A DNA stretch of 64,000 nt from Microbacterium sp. K24 (GTDB lineage: Bacteria > Actinomycetota > Actinomycetes > Actinomycetales > Microbacteriaceae), in NCBI RefSeq assembly GCF_004794465.1, contig NZ_SSDJ01000081.1, positions 1-64,000 of the forward strand, given 5' to 3'. The position numbers were made by a program, and so were the translations under genes. Under the pieces are notes generated by a model that did not search any database, had not been told where the DNA came from, and was given only the letters and a program-made list of their open reading frames with translations. Shown here one piece after another: positions 32,223-40,499 of the stretch (the first letter of the stretch is position 1; every line of letters starts with the position of its first letter).

Positions 32223-32617
32223 TGCGCGTCGACCAGCACCTCGCCCCCGGTGGCGGCCCTGCAGGGGTCGCCACCGGAGGGGACGCCGTCCCGGGCCGCA
32301 TCGACGTGAGAGAGCGCGTGTACCGCACGGTCACCGAGCAGGCGTCCGCAACCCTGATCGGTGTGCCCCGCGGTGACGTGAAGGTCGACGTCGCGGAACA
32401 CCCCGGAGGCATCGCCGTCCGCATCGCGACGCCGCTTCCCGTCCCCGATCTCGACGACACCGCCGCGATCGCCCAGAGCATGCCGGTCCTCGACCGGGCG
32501 CGTCAGCTGCAGGAGCAGTTGCAGCAGAGCCTCTCCCGAATGCTCGGCCGAGAAGTGACGCGCATCAACCTCACCATCACCGGCGCCACCATCCCTGAAA
32601 GGAGACGAGTGCGATGA
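32222..32617 (+). CDS. Asp23-cluster protein with Asp23-like fold
   Basis: The 131-residue soluble protein contains RIDVRERVYRTVTEQASATLIGVPRGDVKVDVAEHPGG and a C-terminal REVTRINLTITGATIP strand, which mirrors the Asp23 pattern of an amphipathic helix followed by a paired strand motif. I read it as a divergent second Asp23-like subunit, with no catalytic motif. The start shares a base with the previous stop and the end overlaps the next gene. Confidence 0.6.
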   Translation: MRVDQHLAPGGGPAGVATGGDAVPGRIDVRERVYRTVTEQASATLIGVPRGDVKVDVAEHPGGIAVRIATPLPVPDLDDTAAIAQSMPVLDRARQLQEQLQQSLSRMLGREVTRINLTITGATIPERRRVR

Positions 32618-33198
32618 GCACCCCGGTTCTGCGTCGCGTCGTCCGACGCGAGACGCATTCGCCGCGCACCGTCGCGACGTTCGTCGCGGTCATCCTGCTG
32701 ATCCTGGCGCTCGCCTATATCGGACTGGAGATCGTGCTGAACCTCGCGGCTCAGCCGGCACTCCTCCTCGGTCCCGCCGCGGCAGGAGGATGGCTCGTCG
32801 GTCTTCCGACCGCCCAGCCGGCAGGGCTCGTGATCGCGGGCAGTGTGGTCCTCGCCGTCATCGGCGTGGTCTTCATCGTCCTCGCCATCACCCCCGGCCG
32901 TCTCTCGAAGCACACGCTCGAGGCCGGAGACCGTGCGGTCGTCGTCGACAACGGCGTGATCGCGAGCGCTCTCGCCCAGCATGTGTCCGATCAGACGGGT
33001 CTCGCCCGCGAGAACATCACCGTCGGCGTGGGCCACCGCAGCGTCGACGTCACCGTGCGCCCCGGCGCCGGCGTCCCGCTCGACAAGAGCATGGTGCAGT
33101 CGGCTGCCGAGCTCGAACTGCAGACGTACCGGCTCACCCGGAGCGTCCGCACGCGGGTTCGCATCGATCGCCCCGACGAGAAGGAAGACGAGCTGTGA
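32614..33198 (+). CDS. DUF6286-type membrane protein
   Basis: The 194-residue protein has two membrane helices (about 18-46 and 70-92) and a soluble C-terminal domain with DNGVIASALAQHVSDQTGLARENITVGVGHRSVDVTVRPGAG in pieces, matching the DUF6286 pattern in actinobacterial Asp23 clusters. The layout parallels AmaP: membrane hairpin plus a cytoplasmic Asp23-interacting domain. Translationally coupled on both sides. Confidence 0.75.
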   Translation: MSTPVLRRVVRRETHSPRTVATFVAVILLILALAYIGLEIVLNLAAQPALLLGPAAAGGWLVGLPTAQPAGLVIAGSVVLAVIGVVFIVLAITPGRLSKHTLEAGDRAVVVDNGVIASALAQHVSDQTGLARENITVGVGHRSVDVTVRPGAGVPLDKSMVQSAAELELQTYRLTRSVRTRVRIDRPDEKEDEL

Positions 33199-33809
33199 AC
33201 AACACGAACCGTGCGTTGAACCGCACCCTGCTGCTGATCATCGGCCTGATCTTCCTCGGTCTCGGCGCGGTCGGCGTCGCCATCATGAGCTGGCCCACCG
33301 CGACAGACGTATGGACGTCGGGCGGAAAGGGCGCCCGCACCTGGCTCGACCAGGCGATCGCGGCTTCCGCCATCGCCGGTGGCAACCTGTCGTGGATCGG
33401 CGTCGGCGCTGTCGCCGCGATCCTCGTGGTCATCGTGCTGCTGATCCTGGCGCTCACCAGCGTCGCGGGTCGTCGCTCGAAGACGGTGCTGCGCTCGTCC
33501 GGTGCGCAGAACCCGCTCGGCCGCGTCACCGTCACGGAGTCGTTCGTCTCGGATGCCGTGAAGAACTCGTTGGCGACGCGAGACGAGATCCTCTCGTCGA
33601 GTGTCACGGCCAACGACATCAAGAGCCGGCCGGTGCTGCACGTGGCCGTCACCCCCCGGCAGAACACCGACCCTCGCGAGCTGGTCGAGCACATCGACCG
33701 CCTGCTCACGAACCTCGCCGCCCTGACCGGGCGCGAGACCGAGACCTACGTCTCGATCCACACCGGTCTGCGTGCGCGTCTCGCCCACGATCAGCGCCGG
33801 CTCGTCTGA
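33195..33809 (+). CDS. AmaP-like alkaline shock response membrane anchor
   Basis: The 204-residue protein has two helices (LLLIIGLIFLGLGAVGVAIM, about 11-30, and IGVGAVAAILVVIVLLILAL, about 68-87) with an extracytoplasmic loop, then a domain with ESFVSDAVKNSLATRDEILSS and VLHVAVTPRQNTDPRELVEHIDRLL. This fits AmaP, which tethers Asp23. GTG start overlapping the previous stop. It is the apparent last coupled member; the next small gene is 36 bases away. Confidence 0.78.
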   Translation: MNNTNRALNRTLLLIIGLIFLGLGAVGVAIMSWPTATDVWTSGGKGARTWLDQAIAASAIAGGNLSWIGVGAVAAILVVIVLLILALTSVAGRRSKTVLRSSGAQNPLGRVTVTESFVSDAVKNSLATRDEILSSSVTANDIKSRPVLHVAVTPRQNTDPRELVEHIDRLLTNLAALTGRETETYVSIHTGLRARLAHDQRRLV

Positions 33810-33845
33810 GCCGCGTCCACCTCACCCACAGGGAAAGCAGCCACC

Positions 33846-34058
33846 ATGCGTGACAAGATCCTCCTCATCGGCGCTGTCGCCTTCGTCGCCTACATCTTCG
33901 GAAGCAGGGCCGCGACGGTGCGGATCGACAAGGGCGAGTCGGTGCGACACCAGCTCGTGCGCATGTGGAACGACCCCAAGGCAAAGAAGGAGCGTCACAA
34001 GAAAGCCGAGAAGGCAGCCAAGGCGGCGCGGAAAGCGCTCGACAAGGCGCGTCGCTGA
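33846..34058 (+). CDS. Small membrane-anchored basic protein
   Basis: The 70-residue protein has one N-terminal helix (ILLIGAVAFVAYIFGSRAA, 5-23) followed by a highly basic Lys/Ala-rich tail (KAKKERHKKAEKAAKAARKA) likely to be helical. No domain is recognised. Position suggests it belongs to the Asp23/AmaP cluster; the tail could contact nucleic acid, ribosomes or acidic Asp23-type proteins. Confidence 0.7.
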   Translation: MRDKILLIGAVAFVAYIFGSRAATVRIDKGESVRHQLVRMWNDPKAKKERHKKAEKAAKAARKALDKARR

Positions 34059-34081
34059 ATCGGCATCCGCCCCCTCCCAGA

Positions 34082-34136
34082 CTTATCGCCGGTCGCTGCG
34101 CGGCGCGTCGATAAGGCGTCGGGGATCACCCCGACG
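34082..34136 (+). terminator. Two consecutive hairpins between the Asp23 cluster and the CsbD gene
   Basis: cttatcg (34082-34088) pairs with cgataag (34109-34115), with a GC-rich interior. It is followed at once by cgtcgggg/ccccgacg (34117-34136), an 8-base stem with a 4-base loop. Neither has a T-run. They probably end the cluster transcript or insulate the csbD-like gene. Confidence 0.5.
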
Positions 34137-34166
34137 TCATGATCACCACCAGGAAAGGAGCTCCCC

Positions 34167-34340
34167 ATGGGACTCGATGACAAGATCAAGAACGCCGCTC
34201 AGGACATCGCCGGCAAGGCGAAGGAAGCGATCGGCAACGTGACCGACAACGACAAGCTCGTCGCCGAGGGCAAGGCCGACCAGGCCAAGTCCGACGTGAA
34301 GCAGGCCGGCGAGAACGTCAAGGACGCCTTCAAGAAGTAA
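34167..34340 (+). CDS. CsbD-family stress protein
   Basis: The 57-residue protein is MGLDDKIKNAAQDIAGKAKE followed by AIGNVTDNDKLVAEGKADQA and a short amphipathic tail, the classic CsbD pattern with its G-K-x-KE-x-x-G and KLVAEGKADQ motifs. CsbD proteins are abundant, hydrophilic general-stress proteins of unknown mechanism. A strong aggaaaggag ribosome site precedes the ATG. Strong terminators follow, so it is monocistronic. Its position behind the envelope-stress cluster suggests shared stress control. Confidence 0.9.
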   Translation: MGLDDKIKNAAQDIAGKAKEAIGNVTDNDKLVAEGKADQAKSDVKQAGENVKDAFKK

Positions 34341-34395
34341 TCGCAGGCGGCCTGCGATGCGGGGCGGACGGGGGAGACCCTGCCCGCCCCGCATC
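34341..34395 (+). terminator. Overlapping terminator hairpins after the CsbD gene
   Basis: tcgcagg/cctgcga (34341-34357, 3-base loop) overlaps a 12-base perfect stem, gatgcggggcgg at 34356-34367 with ccgccccgcatc at 34384-34395. The two share bases and so cannot both form. No long T-run follows. Confidence 0.65.
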
Positions 34396-34491
34396 GTCAT
34401 GTCGCGGCCGACGGTGCCATTCTGGAGAAGACGGATGCCGCGACGCCGGTCGCGATCTCGTTCCGCTCCCGCATCTGACGAAAGGCCCTGA

Positions 34492-34821
34492 ATGCGCATC
34501 GCTCTGCACTCCGAGATCCGCGAGGGCGCGATCGACGACTACCGCTCGCACCACGCCCGCATCCCCGACGACCTGGCCGCGACGTTCGCCCGCATCGGCA
34601 TCCGCGACTGGACGATCTGGCGCTCGGGTCACCGTCTCTTCCACCTGGTCGAGTGCGAGGACTGGGATGCCGCGCTCGCGGCTCTGGCCGATGATCCCGC
34701 GGACCACGCGTGGCAGGCCGAGATCGGCCCGTTCGTGGAGCTGTTCCGCGACGCCGACGGCTCCGAGGGGTTCGTGCCCCTCGAGGAGGTGTGGGACCTG
34801 CGGTCGCAGGTCGACGGCTGA
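34492..34821 (+). CDS. rhaM: L-rhamnose mutarotase
   Basis: The 109-residue protein has the RhaM pattern: ALHSEIREGAIDDYRSHHARIPDDL with the active-site Tyr/His, GIRDWTIWRSGHRLFHLVE and DPADHAWQAEIGPFVE. It interconverts alpha and beta anomers of L-rhamnose (fucose-type mutarotases are related). No other rhamnose gene is adjacent, but an arabinogalactan-type glycosidase lies 1.2 kb downstream and rhamnose is a cap sugar on such polymers. Convergent with the phosphatase gene. Confidence 0.85.
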   Translation: MRIALHSEIREGAIDDYRSHHARIPDDLAATFARIGIRDWTIWRSGHRLFHLVECEDWDAALAALADDPADHAWQAEIGPFVELFRDADGSEGFVPLEEVWDLRSQVDG

Positions 34822-34851
34822 ACCGGTCTCTTGCGGAGCGAAGACTCGACG

Positions 34852-35532
34852 TCAGTCGAGGTCTTCCGCGGTCAGCGAGCCCGTCGGGTCCTGGCTCGCA
34901 GGGTGGACCGGAGTGTCGACCTGCGGGCCGCCGATGGGGTTCGATGTCCATTCCACCAGCGTCCAGGAGCCGTCGTCCTCGCGTTCCACCAGGGCGCTGC
35001 CGGTGTTGTGCAGCTCGATGTCGGAGCTGAACAGGTCGCCCATGTTGCGGCACCGTCCGCCGACCCAGACGCGGATCGCGGCACCGTGGCTGACGATGAC
35101 CGGATGGGGTCCGCCCGAGGTCAGAGCCCGCTCCACCGCGTCGTCGAACCGCTCGAAGAACTCGTGGCCGTTCTCGGCGCCCGGCATCCGCACGTCGAGA
35201 TCGCCGCTCGCCCACGCCCATGCCACTTCAATGTAGCGCGTGAAGGAGGCGAAGCCCGCCGCCATCTCATCGTCACCGGCGTCGATCTCCCGGACGCCGG
35301 CATCGATCACGGGCGTCAAGCCGCGTTCCTCCGCGAGCGGTGCCGCCGTCAGCGACGTCCGCACGAGGTTCGAAACGGTGATGCTGCTGATCTCGCGATC
35401 CTTCAGCGCCCTGGGGATCGCGGCCGCCTGTCGGTGCCCGAGCTCGGTGAGGCCGGGGCCCGGAGCCGCCGTATCGAGCAGGCCGCGCACGTTCGACGGT
35501 GTCTGAGCATGACGGATCAGGAGCAGACGCAT
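34852..35532 (-). CDS. Histidine phosphatase (phosphoglycerate-mutase-like) family protein
   Basis: The 226-residue protein begins MRLLLIRHAQTPSN, with the phospho-accepting His8 in RHA, and has the second catalytic His in PVIVSHGAAIRVW plus Arg in SNLVRTSLTA. The family dephosphorylates sugars, nucleotides or cofactor intermediates; the substrate is not evident. A TAGGAT box ends about 8 bases before the ATG, suggesting a leaderless transcript. Confidence 0.85.
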   Translation of the reverse strand: MRLLLIRHAQTPSNVRGLLDTAAPGPGLTELGHRQAAAIPRALKDREISSITVSNLVRTSLTAAPLAEERGLTPVIDAGVREIDAGDDEMAAGFASFTRYIEVAWAWASGDLDVRMPGAENGHEFFERFDDAVERALTSGGPHPVIVSHGAAIRVWVGGRCRNMGDLFSSDIELHNTGSALVEREDDGSWTLVEWTSNPIGGPQVDTPVHPASQDPTGSLTAEDLD

Positions 35533-35633
35533 GCGTCCATCCTAGGAACCTGCGGCGACATCGAGCCTCGCAGCCGCCGGCGCTGATCCCGCAGCGTGCG
35601 GCGCTTCGACGACAGAGGATCTGGGCGACCGTC

Positions 35634-35864
35634 ATGCTCGTCGTCTGGGGCATCAACGGTGCGTGGTGGCTGCTGTCCGGCCTGCTCGACGGGTTCGATG
35701 CGTTCCGCGTGATCCTCGGCGTGGCGTTCCTCGGCCTGACGGTTGCGCAGGTGTTCGTGCTGCGAAAGGTCGCCCGGGCCATGCACTCCTTCGAGGAGAC
35801 CTACGGCAAGGACGCTGGCCGGCGGAAGACCCACGCGCGGCCGCGCGATGGCGGGACGTCGTGA
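35634..35864 (+). CDS. Small membrane protein, unknown function
   Basis: From the ATG at 35634 the product is 76 residues with two hydrophobic helices (MLVVWGINGAWWLLSGLLDG and FRVILGVAFLGLTVAQVFVL) and a basic, Arg/Lys-rich tail. The frame stays open back to a GTG at 35499 that would overlap the divergent phosphatase gene, but that part reads like antisense sequence. I prefer the ATG, with agagga upstream. No family recognised. Confidence 0.5.
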   Translation: MLVVWGINGAWWLLSGLLDGFDAFRVILGVAFLGLTVAQVFVLRKVARAMHSFEETYGKDAGRRKTHARPRDGGTS

Positions 35865-35866
35865 TG

Positions 35867-35940
35867 TGGAGGGACTGACGGGAATCGAACCCGCGCTATC
35901 TGCTTGGGAAGCAGAAGTTCTGCCATTGAACTACAGTCCC
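35867..35940 (-). tRNA. tRNA-Gly (CCC anticodon)
   Basis: On the minus strand the acceptor stem is GGGACTG (5') with CAGTCCC (3'), followed by a T discriminator and an encoded CCA. The anticodon arm is TCTGC-TTCCCAA-GCAGA, giving anticodon CCC, and the T-arm has the GGTTCGATTCC core. All four arms can form. It is isolated, about 60 bases beyond the terminator of the large glycosidase gene. Confidence 0.95.
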
Positions 35941-35994
35941 GAACCCGCTCGCGGAGCGGGTGAACGCAAGCCTACCCGTCCGCCGCCGGATGGC

Positions 35995-36040
35995 AAAAGC
36001 TCGGGGGCCACCACGGACGACTGCCCGCAGTGACCCCCGA
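35995..36040 (-). terminator. Rho-independent terminator of the GH30-GH43 gene
   Basis: Read on the minus strand, an 11-base stem (36030-36040 pairing with 36001-36011, one G-U pair) is followed by a TTTT run at 35995-35998. It begins 14 bases after the glycosidase stop at 36054 and is the best intrinsic terminator in the window. Confidence 0.75.
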
Positions 36041-36053
36041 CGGATGAATCCGG

Positions 36054-39000
36054 TCAGCGCCGCCAGCGCCGCCGGCCGGCGAAGGCGAGACCGCCGCCGA
36101 CGAGCAGGAGCGCCGCGAGTGCCAGCATCGCGGAGAGCGCGCCGCCGTCGAGGCCGGTCGAGGCGAGTGCTCCGCCGCTCGCTCCACCGACGACCCCGCC
36201 GGCTCCCGGCTGCCCGGTCCCCGGTTGCGCTGCCCGCACCGTCAACGCGGCGCGGAACTCCGATCCATCGGCCCTCGTCATCACGACGTGGTGCGCTCCG
36301 GCGGGGACGCTCGTCGGGACCCGCCAGGTCAGGGACGCGGCTCCGGCGCCGTCCGCCGTCACCGTGCCCATGTCGACCGGGTCGGAGTGCAGCGCGAACG
36401 ACACGTCCTCCTCCGGTTCGAGCCCGGCGACCTCGACGGTGATGCGGTCGCCGGCGGTGACGGCATCCGACGAGATCGTGATCTCGGGCGCCGCCGGAGT
36501 CGTCGGCTCGTCGAGCGTCACCATGATCCAGCTCACCTGCACGTCGGCGTCGCGCGTCGGATGCAGCACCAGCTCGATCTCGCCGGCGTCTCCCACGCTG
36601 ATGTCGGCGTAGCTGCGCGTCTCATCGGCCGCCGTGTAGTCGTGGTCCTCTTCGACGACCGCGCCGTTGACGCTCACCTGTGCCCCGCGGTCATCCCACT
36701 GGTCCCAGGGATCCGCGTAGCCGACGTGCACGCTGTACCGCCCCGGCTCCAGGTCGCCGAAGCGGTACGCGATATCGCGCTGTTCGACGGCGTACCGCAG
36801 GGTGGAGAACATCGTGCCGTCGGTCGCACCCGACGTCTTGCTGCCCTCGCTGACGTAGCCCCACGAGGCGCCGGTGTCGGCGTCTTCTCCGTAGGGCTGG
36901 TCGGCGCGGCTGTTCTGCAGGTCGCCGTCGGCGACAGCATCCTTCAGCGCCAGCCAGTCCGATGTCTGCTGCCCGCCGGCGTTGACCGCGTAGCGGATCC
37001 CCTCCGGCACCACCGCGATCGTGCGGGTGAAGGTGCGCCCGCCGAACTCCGGCAGGGTGCCCGTCGCCGTCACGATGCCGGGGGCGTCGAAGGATCCGCT
37101 GAAGCTCCACGTCACCGGCTGCTCGGTCGCGACGCCGTTCCTCGTCACGTTCACGACCGGCACGTCGAAGTCACCGCCGACCGGAACCGTCTCGGGAACC
37201 GCCGAGACCTCCCACGCCGACCACTGATCGAGCTGGTCGAGCGTCCACTCGTCGTACACCTCGACCGAGAGCGAGTCTCCGCCCTCGCCCATGCTGATCG
37301 GGAGCCACACCATCTGGGCGTTCTTCAGGTCGGTGCCGCCGTTCCAGCGGTCACCCATGTAGATGTACTTCCCCTGGTCGGGATCGACGGGGATCACCGA
37401 CGACGGCTGCGAGTTCCACGAGTTGCTCTGCGCCCACCAGGGGAACGGATCGCCCATCTCGGTCCACGCGCCCATGAGGTCGGTCGACGTCGCCCACTGC
37501 GCCGGGTTCGGGCTCCACCCGGTCGTGCCCGACGTGATCAGGAAGTACCGCTCGTCGTGCTGGAAGATCGCCGGGGATTCGCGCGACTGGTTCACGAAGA
37601 TGCGGTTGTAGTCCACGCCGAGAACGGCCTCATCGGCGGGCGTCGCGAGATCGGTGTACTCCTCGTTCAGCTTCGAGATGAACATGGTGGCGTTCTCCTC
37701 GCTCGAGTAGATGATGTATCCGGTCCCGTCGTCGTCGACGAACAGGTTCATGTCGCGCGCCATACCGGGGTTGTTCGGCGCGTTGTTGACGGGATCGGCA
37801 TCCGCCGGCGCAGAGTTCAGCCGGTAGCTGTCGATGTAGCGGAACGGCCCGAACGGGGAGTCGGCCACGGCCACTCCGGCATTCGCTTTGGCGTACTGCG
37901 CCGACGACGTCGCGGACGGTCCGTCCATGTGCGCCCACATCACCCACTTGCCGGTCTTCTCGTTGTAGATGACCTTCGGGCGTTCGATGATCGGAGGGGT
38001 CACCCCCTCGACCGGCACGGTGCCGAGGTCGCGGTAGACGGCATCCTTCTGCTCCTGCGAGTAGTCGCCGTAGAGCGCCTCGAAGTACGGATCGTCGAAG
38101 TCCTCCGTCGACGCCAGCGTGCGCAGCGCGACCCCGCGGTCCTCCCAGTTGTAGAGGTCGTACGAGCTGTAGACGTGCACGCCCGGCGCCGAGTGGTAGC
38201 CGTTCGTGCGGTCCTCGCCGTAGAGGTAGTAGATCGTGCGGCCGTCGTCGTCCTTCGACGGGACCACCTGACCGCCGTGGGCCTGGATCACCTCGCCGTC
38301 GGTGTCGAGCCACTCCTGGCCGGGACGGAAGCTCGCGTACGGAGCGATGTCCTCGCGCGCCGGGTCGAGACGCCACTGCTGGTTCGCGCCCCCGTTCGAC
38401 TGCCATACCCCCACCGACGCGCCGGTCGATGTCGAGGCGCCGGCGACGTCGAGCACCTTCCCGCGGCCGGCGTTGAGCAGGCTGAAGGTGGTGCCGTTCG
38501 TCGAGGTCATCATCCACAGGGCCGATGGATCGGCGGATGCCGCGGCGTCGTCGAGCGTCTGCAGCGCGGTGCCGTCGCCATCGGCCACGAGCGCGCGACC
38601 GTCGGCGGCGCGCAGTGCGAAGCGGTCGCGCGTCGTTCCCGGCTGGTCGTCGATCAGCGATGCCGTCCACGTCTGGGCTTCGATCAGTGCGGGCTCACGG
38701 GCACTGCCGAGCTGCGTGCTGTCGTCGACCACGGTCAGCGCGTGCCCGCTCTGCGCGCCCGTCAGCGTGTACGAGGCGCCGTCGCGGAGAGCCGGCGCCT
38801 CGGCGGCGACACCTCCGACGCCCGAGATGACGAAGGTGGTGACCGACTTCGCCGGAACCGTGAGAGTCGCGGCGCCGTCGGCGCCGACCGAGACCGCGGT
38901 GCCCGCGCGGAGCGCGTTCGCCTCCGGGTCGGATGCCGGCGACTCGGTGGTCACGATCGGCGTCACGGTCGCGCCCGCGTCGACCTCGCCGAACAGCGAG

Positions 39001-40487
39001 AGATCGATCGTGATCGTGCGGGCCTGGTCGCTCTCGTTGGTGTGCACGAGCGTGGCACCCGAGCCGTCACCGTCGATCGCGGCCGTGGTGTCGTCGTCGC
39101 CGACGCGGATCAGCTGGTCGCCCGGCTCGATGTAGTGCGTGAAGTTGCGGAGCGTGTTGTACTTCGCGTTCGTGCGGAGCTGGCAGCTCGGGTCGGCGTC
39201 GCCGTCGGCGATGCGGCGGGCGGAGTCGCCGTTCGCGTCGCAGTCGAAGTCGATGAAGATCGAACCCCAGTTCTTCTTCTCGACCTTCTCCATGTTGTAG
39301 AGGTCTTCGACCGGCTGCCACAGCACCCACGCCTCCGGCTCGAGCTCGCGCAGGTCGTCGCTGACCAGCTGCGCGATGCCGAGTCCGTTCTCGATCGCGT
39401 CGGGGTTCCAGCTGTCGCCGCCCCAGTTGCCCTCGACCTCGCTCATCCACAGCGGCTTGTCGGCGCTCTTGGCGATGTCGCGGACGAGCGGACGGCCGCC
39501 GGTGCCGTAGGTGTGCACGTTGAGCTGCGAGACCGCGTCCCGCGCTTCGCCGTCCCACCCGTTCCAGTCCTCGACGAACCGGTCGGGGTTGGTCTCGTCG
39601 GGGCCCGAGATCGCGGCATCCGTCGTGGTGCCCGACTCGGCGAGCTCGGCGGCGAGGGCCTTGATCACCTCGGCCTGCAGGGCGGGGCCGGCATGGGCGC
39701 CCTCCTGCCGGCTCGCGCTCGTGGGCCAGCCGTCATCGCCGAGAGTCGTGCCCCAGTAGTTGGTGTTCGGCTCGTTCAGCGGATCGATCGTGTCGAAGGA
39801 GATCCCCTGAGTGTCTTCGACGTGCTCGACCACGGTCTTCAGGTAGGTGGCGAAGGCGCCGAGCGAGTCCCGGCGGATCTGATCGGCCCAGGCGTCGGTG
39901 CCGCCGCTGACGAATCCGCTCTCGGTCAGGAAGTAGGGCGGGGAGTTGCTGAACGCCTCCCAGGTGTCGACCTCGTCCTTGATCGCCGAGACCCAGGCCA
40001 GCTGCGCGGCATCCGCGGAGAAGTCGTAGTCGCTCGCGTTCTCGCCCGTCCACGCGGCGCGGAAGCGGTCCCGGTCGGCGAAGTCGGAGGAGATCGCGCC
40101 GTTCTCGTCGGTGAGCGGCGCCTCAGGGTTCCACCAGCCGGGCACGGCACCGCCCGGGCGGAGGTAGTCGGGCACATCGGAGGCGTTGCCGCCGCCGATG
40201 TTGTAGCGCGCGATGTTGAGGTTCAGTCCGTCGTCGCCGAAGACCTTGTCGATCAGCTCGTCCCGCAGGTCGGCCGGGTAGGAGCCGGTGGCGTTCGCCA
40301 TCCAGACCAGACTCGATCCCCAGCCCCGGAAGGATTCGCCGGCATAGGCCGGATTGGGGGTGAGGGTGAGGTCGGATCCGGCCGCCGTCGCCGCCTGCGG
40401 AACGGCGGTGAGCCCCGTCGCCGTCGCGGCGAGCACTGCGGCCAGGGCGAGCGCGCGCCGGTGCCGGGTCGTTCTTCTTTCAGACAT
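36054..40487 (-). CDS. Wall-anchored bimodular GH30-GH43 glycosidase (putative arabinogalactan-degrading)
   Basis: The 1477-residue secreted protein has a signal peptide (ALALAAVLAATATGLTAVPQ region). A GH30 domain (about 40-550) has acid/base Glu239 in DPLNEPN and probable nucleophile Glu350 in WMSEVEG, resembling endo-beta-1,6-galactanases. A ricin-type trefoil (about 565-705) includes ANQQWRL. A GH43 domain (about 710-1085) has VIQAHGGQV and YYLYGEDRTNGYHS, as in subfamily-24 exo-beta-1,3-galactanases. A malectin-like CBM (about 1155-1310) and an Ig-like domain follow. It ends in LASTG at 1441-1445, a hydrophobic helix and RRRWRR, a sortase-type anchor. Together these could strip beta-1,6 branches and the beta-1,3 backbone of type II arabinogalactan. 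Start: ATG at 40487; an earlier in-frame ATG at 40520 lies inside an operator. Confidence 0.87.
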   Translation of the reverse strand: MSERRTTRHRRALALAAVLAATATGLTAVPQAATAAGSDLTLTPNPAYAGESFRGWGSSLVWMANATGSYPADLRDELIDKVFGDDGLNLNIARYNIGGGNASDVPDYLRPGGAVPGWWNPEAPLTDENGAISSDFADRDRFRAAWTGENASDYDFSADAAQLAWVSAIKDEVDTWEAFSNSPPYFLTESGFVSGGTDAWADQIRRDSLGAFATYLKTVVEHVEDTQGISFDTIDPLNEPNTNYWGTTLGDDGWPTSASRQEGAHAGPALQAEVIKALAAELAESGTTTDAAISGPDETNPDRFVEDWNGWDGEARDAVSQLNVHTYGTGGRPLVRDIAKSADKPLWMSEVEGNWGGDSWNPDAIENGLGIAQLVSDDLRELEPEAWVLWQPVEDLYNMEKVEKKNWGSIFIDFDCDANGDSARRIADGDADPSCQLRTNAKYNTLRNFTHYIEPGDQLIRVGDDDTTAAIDGDGSGATLVHTNESDQARTITIDLSLFGEVDAGATVTPIVTTESPASDPEANALRAGTAVSVGADGAATLTVPAKSVTTFVISGVGGVAAEAPALRDGASYTLTGAQSGHALTVVDDSTQLGSAREPALIEAQTWTASLIDDQPGTTRDRFALRAADGRALVADGDGTALQTLDDAAASADPSALWMMTSTNGTTFSLLNAGRGKVLDVAGASTSTGASVGVWQSNGGANQQWRLDPAREDIAPYASFRPGQEWLDTDGEVIQAHGGQVVPSKDDDGRTIYYLYGEDRTNGYHSAPGVHVYSSYDLYNWEDRGVALRTLASTEDFDDPYFEALYGDYSQEQKDAVYRDLGTVPVEGVTPPIIERPKVIYNEKTGKWVMWAHMDGPSATSSAQYAKANAGVAVADSPFGPFRYIDSYRLNSAPADADPVNNAPNNPGMARDMNLFVDDDGTGYIIYSSEENATMFISKLNEEYTDLATPADEAVLGVDYNRIFVNQSRESPAIFQHDERYFLITSGTTGWSPNPAQWATSTDLMGAWTEMGDPFPWWAQSNSWNSQPSSVIPVDPDQGKYIYMGDRWNGGTDLKNAQMVWLPISMGEGGDSLSVEVYDEWTLDQLDQWSAWEVSAVPETVPVGGDFDVPVVNVTRNGVATEQPVTWSFSGSFDAPGIVTATGTLPEFGGRTFTRTIAVVPEGIRYAVNAGGQQTSDWLALKDAVADGDLQNSRADQPYGEDADTGASWGYVSEGSKTSGATDGTMFSTLRYAVEQRDIAYRFGDLEPGRYSVHVGYADPWDQWDDRGAQVSVNGAVVEEDHDYTAADETRSYADISVGDAGEIELVLHPTRDADVQVSWIMVTLDEPTTPAAPEITISSDAVTAGDRITVEVAGLEPEEDVSFALHSDPVDMGTVTADGAGAASLTWRVPTSVPAGAHHVVMTRADGSEFRAALTVRAAQPGTGQPGAGGVVGGASGGALASTGLDGGALSAMLALAALLLVGGGLAFAGRRRWRR

Positions 40488-40499
40488 CCTTGTCCAATC

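Noticed and set aside
34822..34851. Small RNA between rhaM and the phosphatase gene
   Set aside because: The gap is only 30 bases between convergent stops, with no clear promoter or structure.
35499..35633. Longer N-terminus of the small membrane protein
   Set aside because: It overlaps the divergent phosphatase start, has no ribosome site and reads like antisense sequence.
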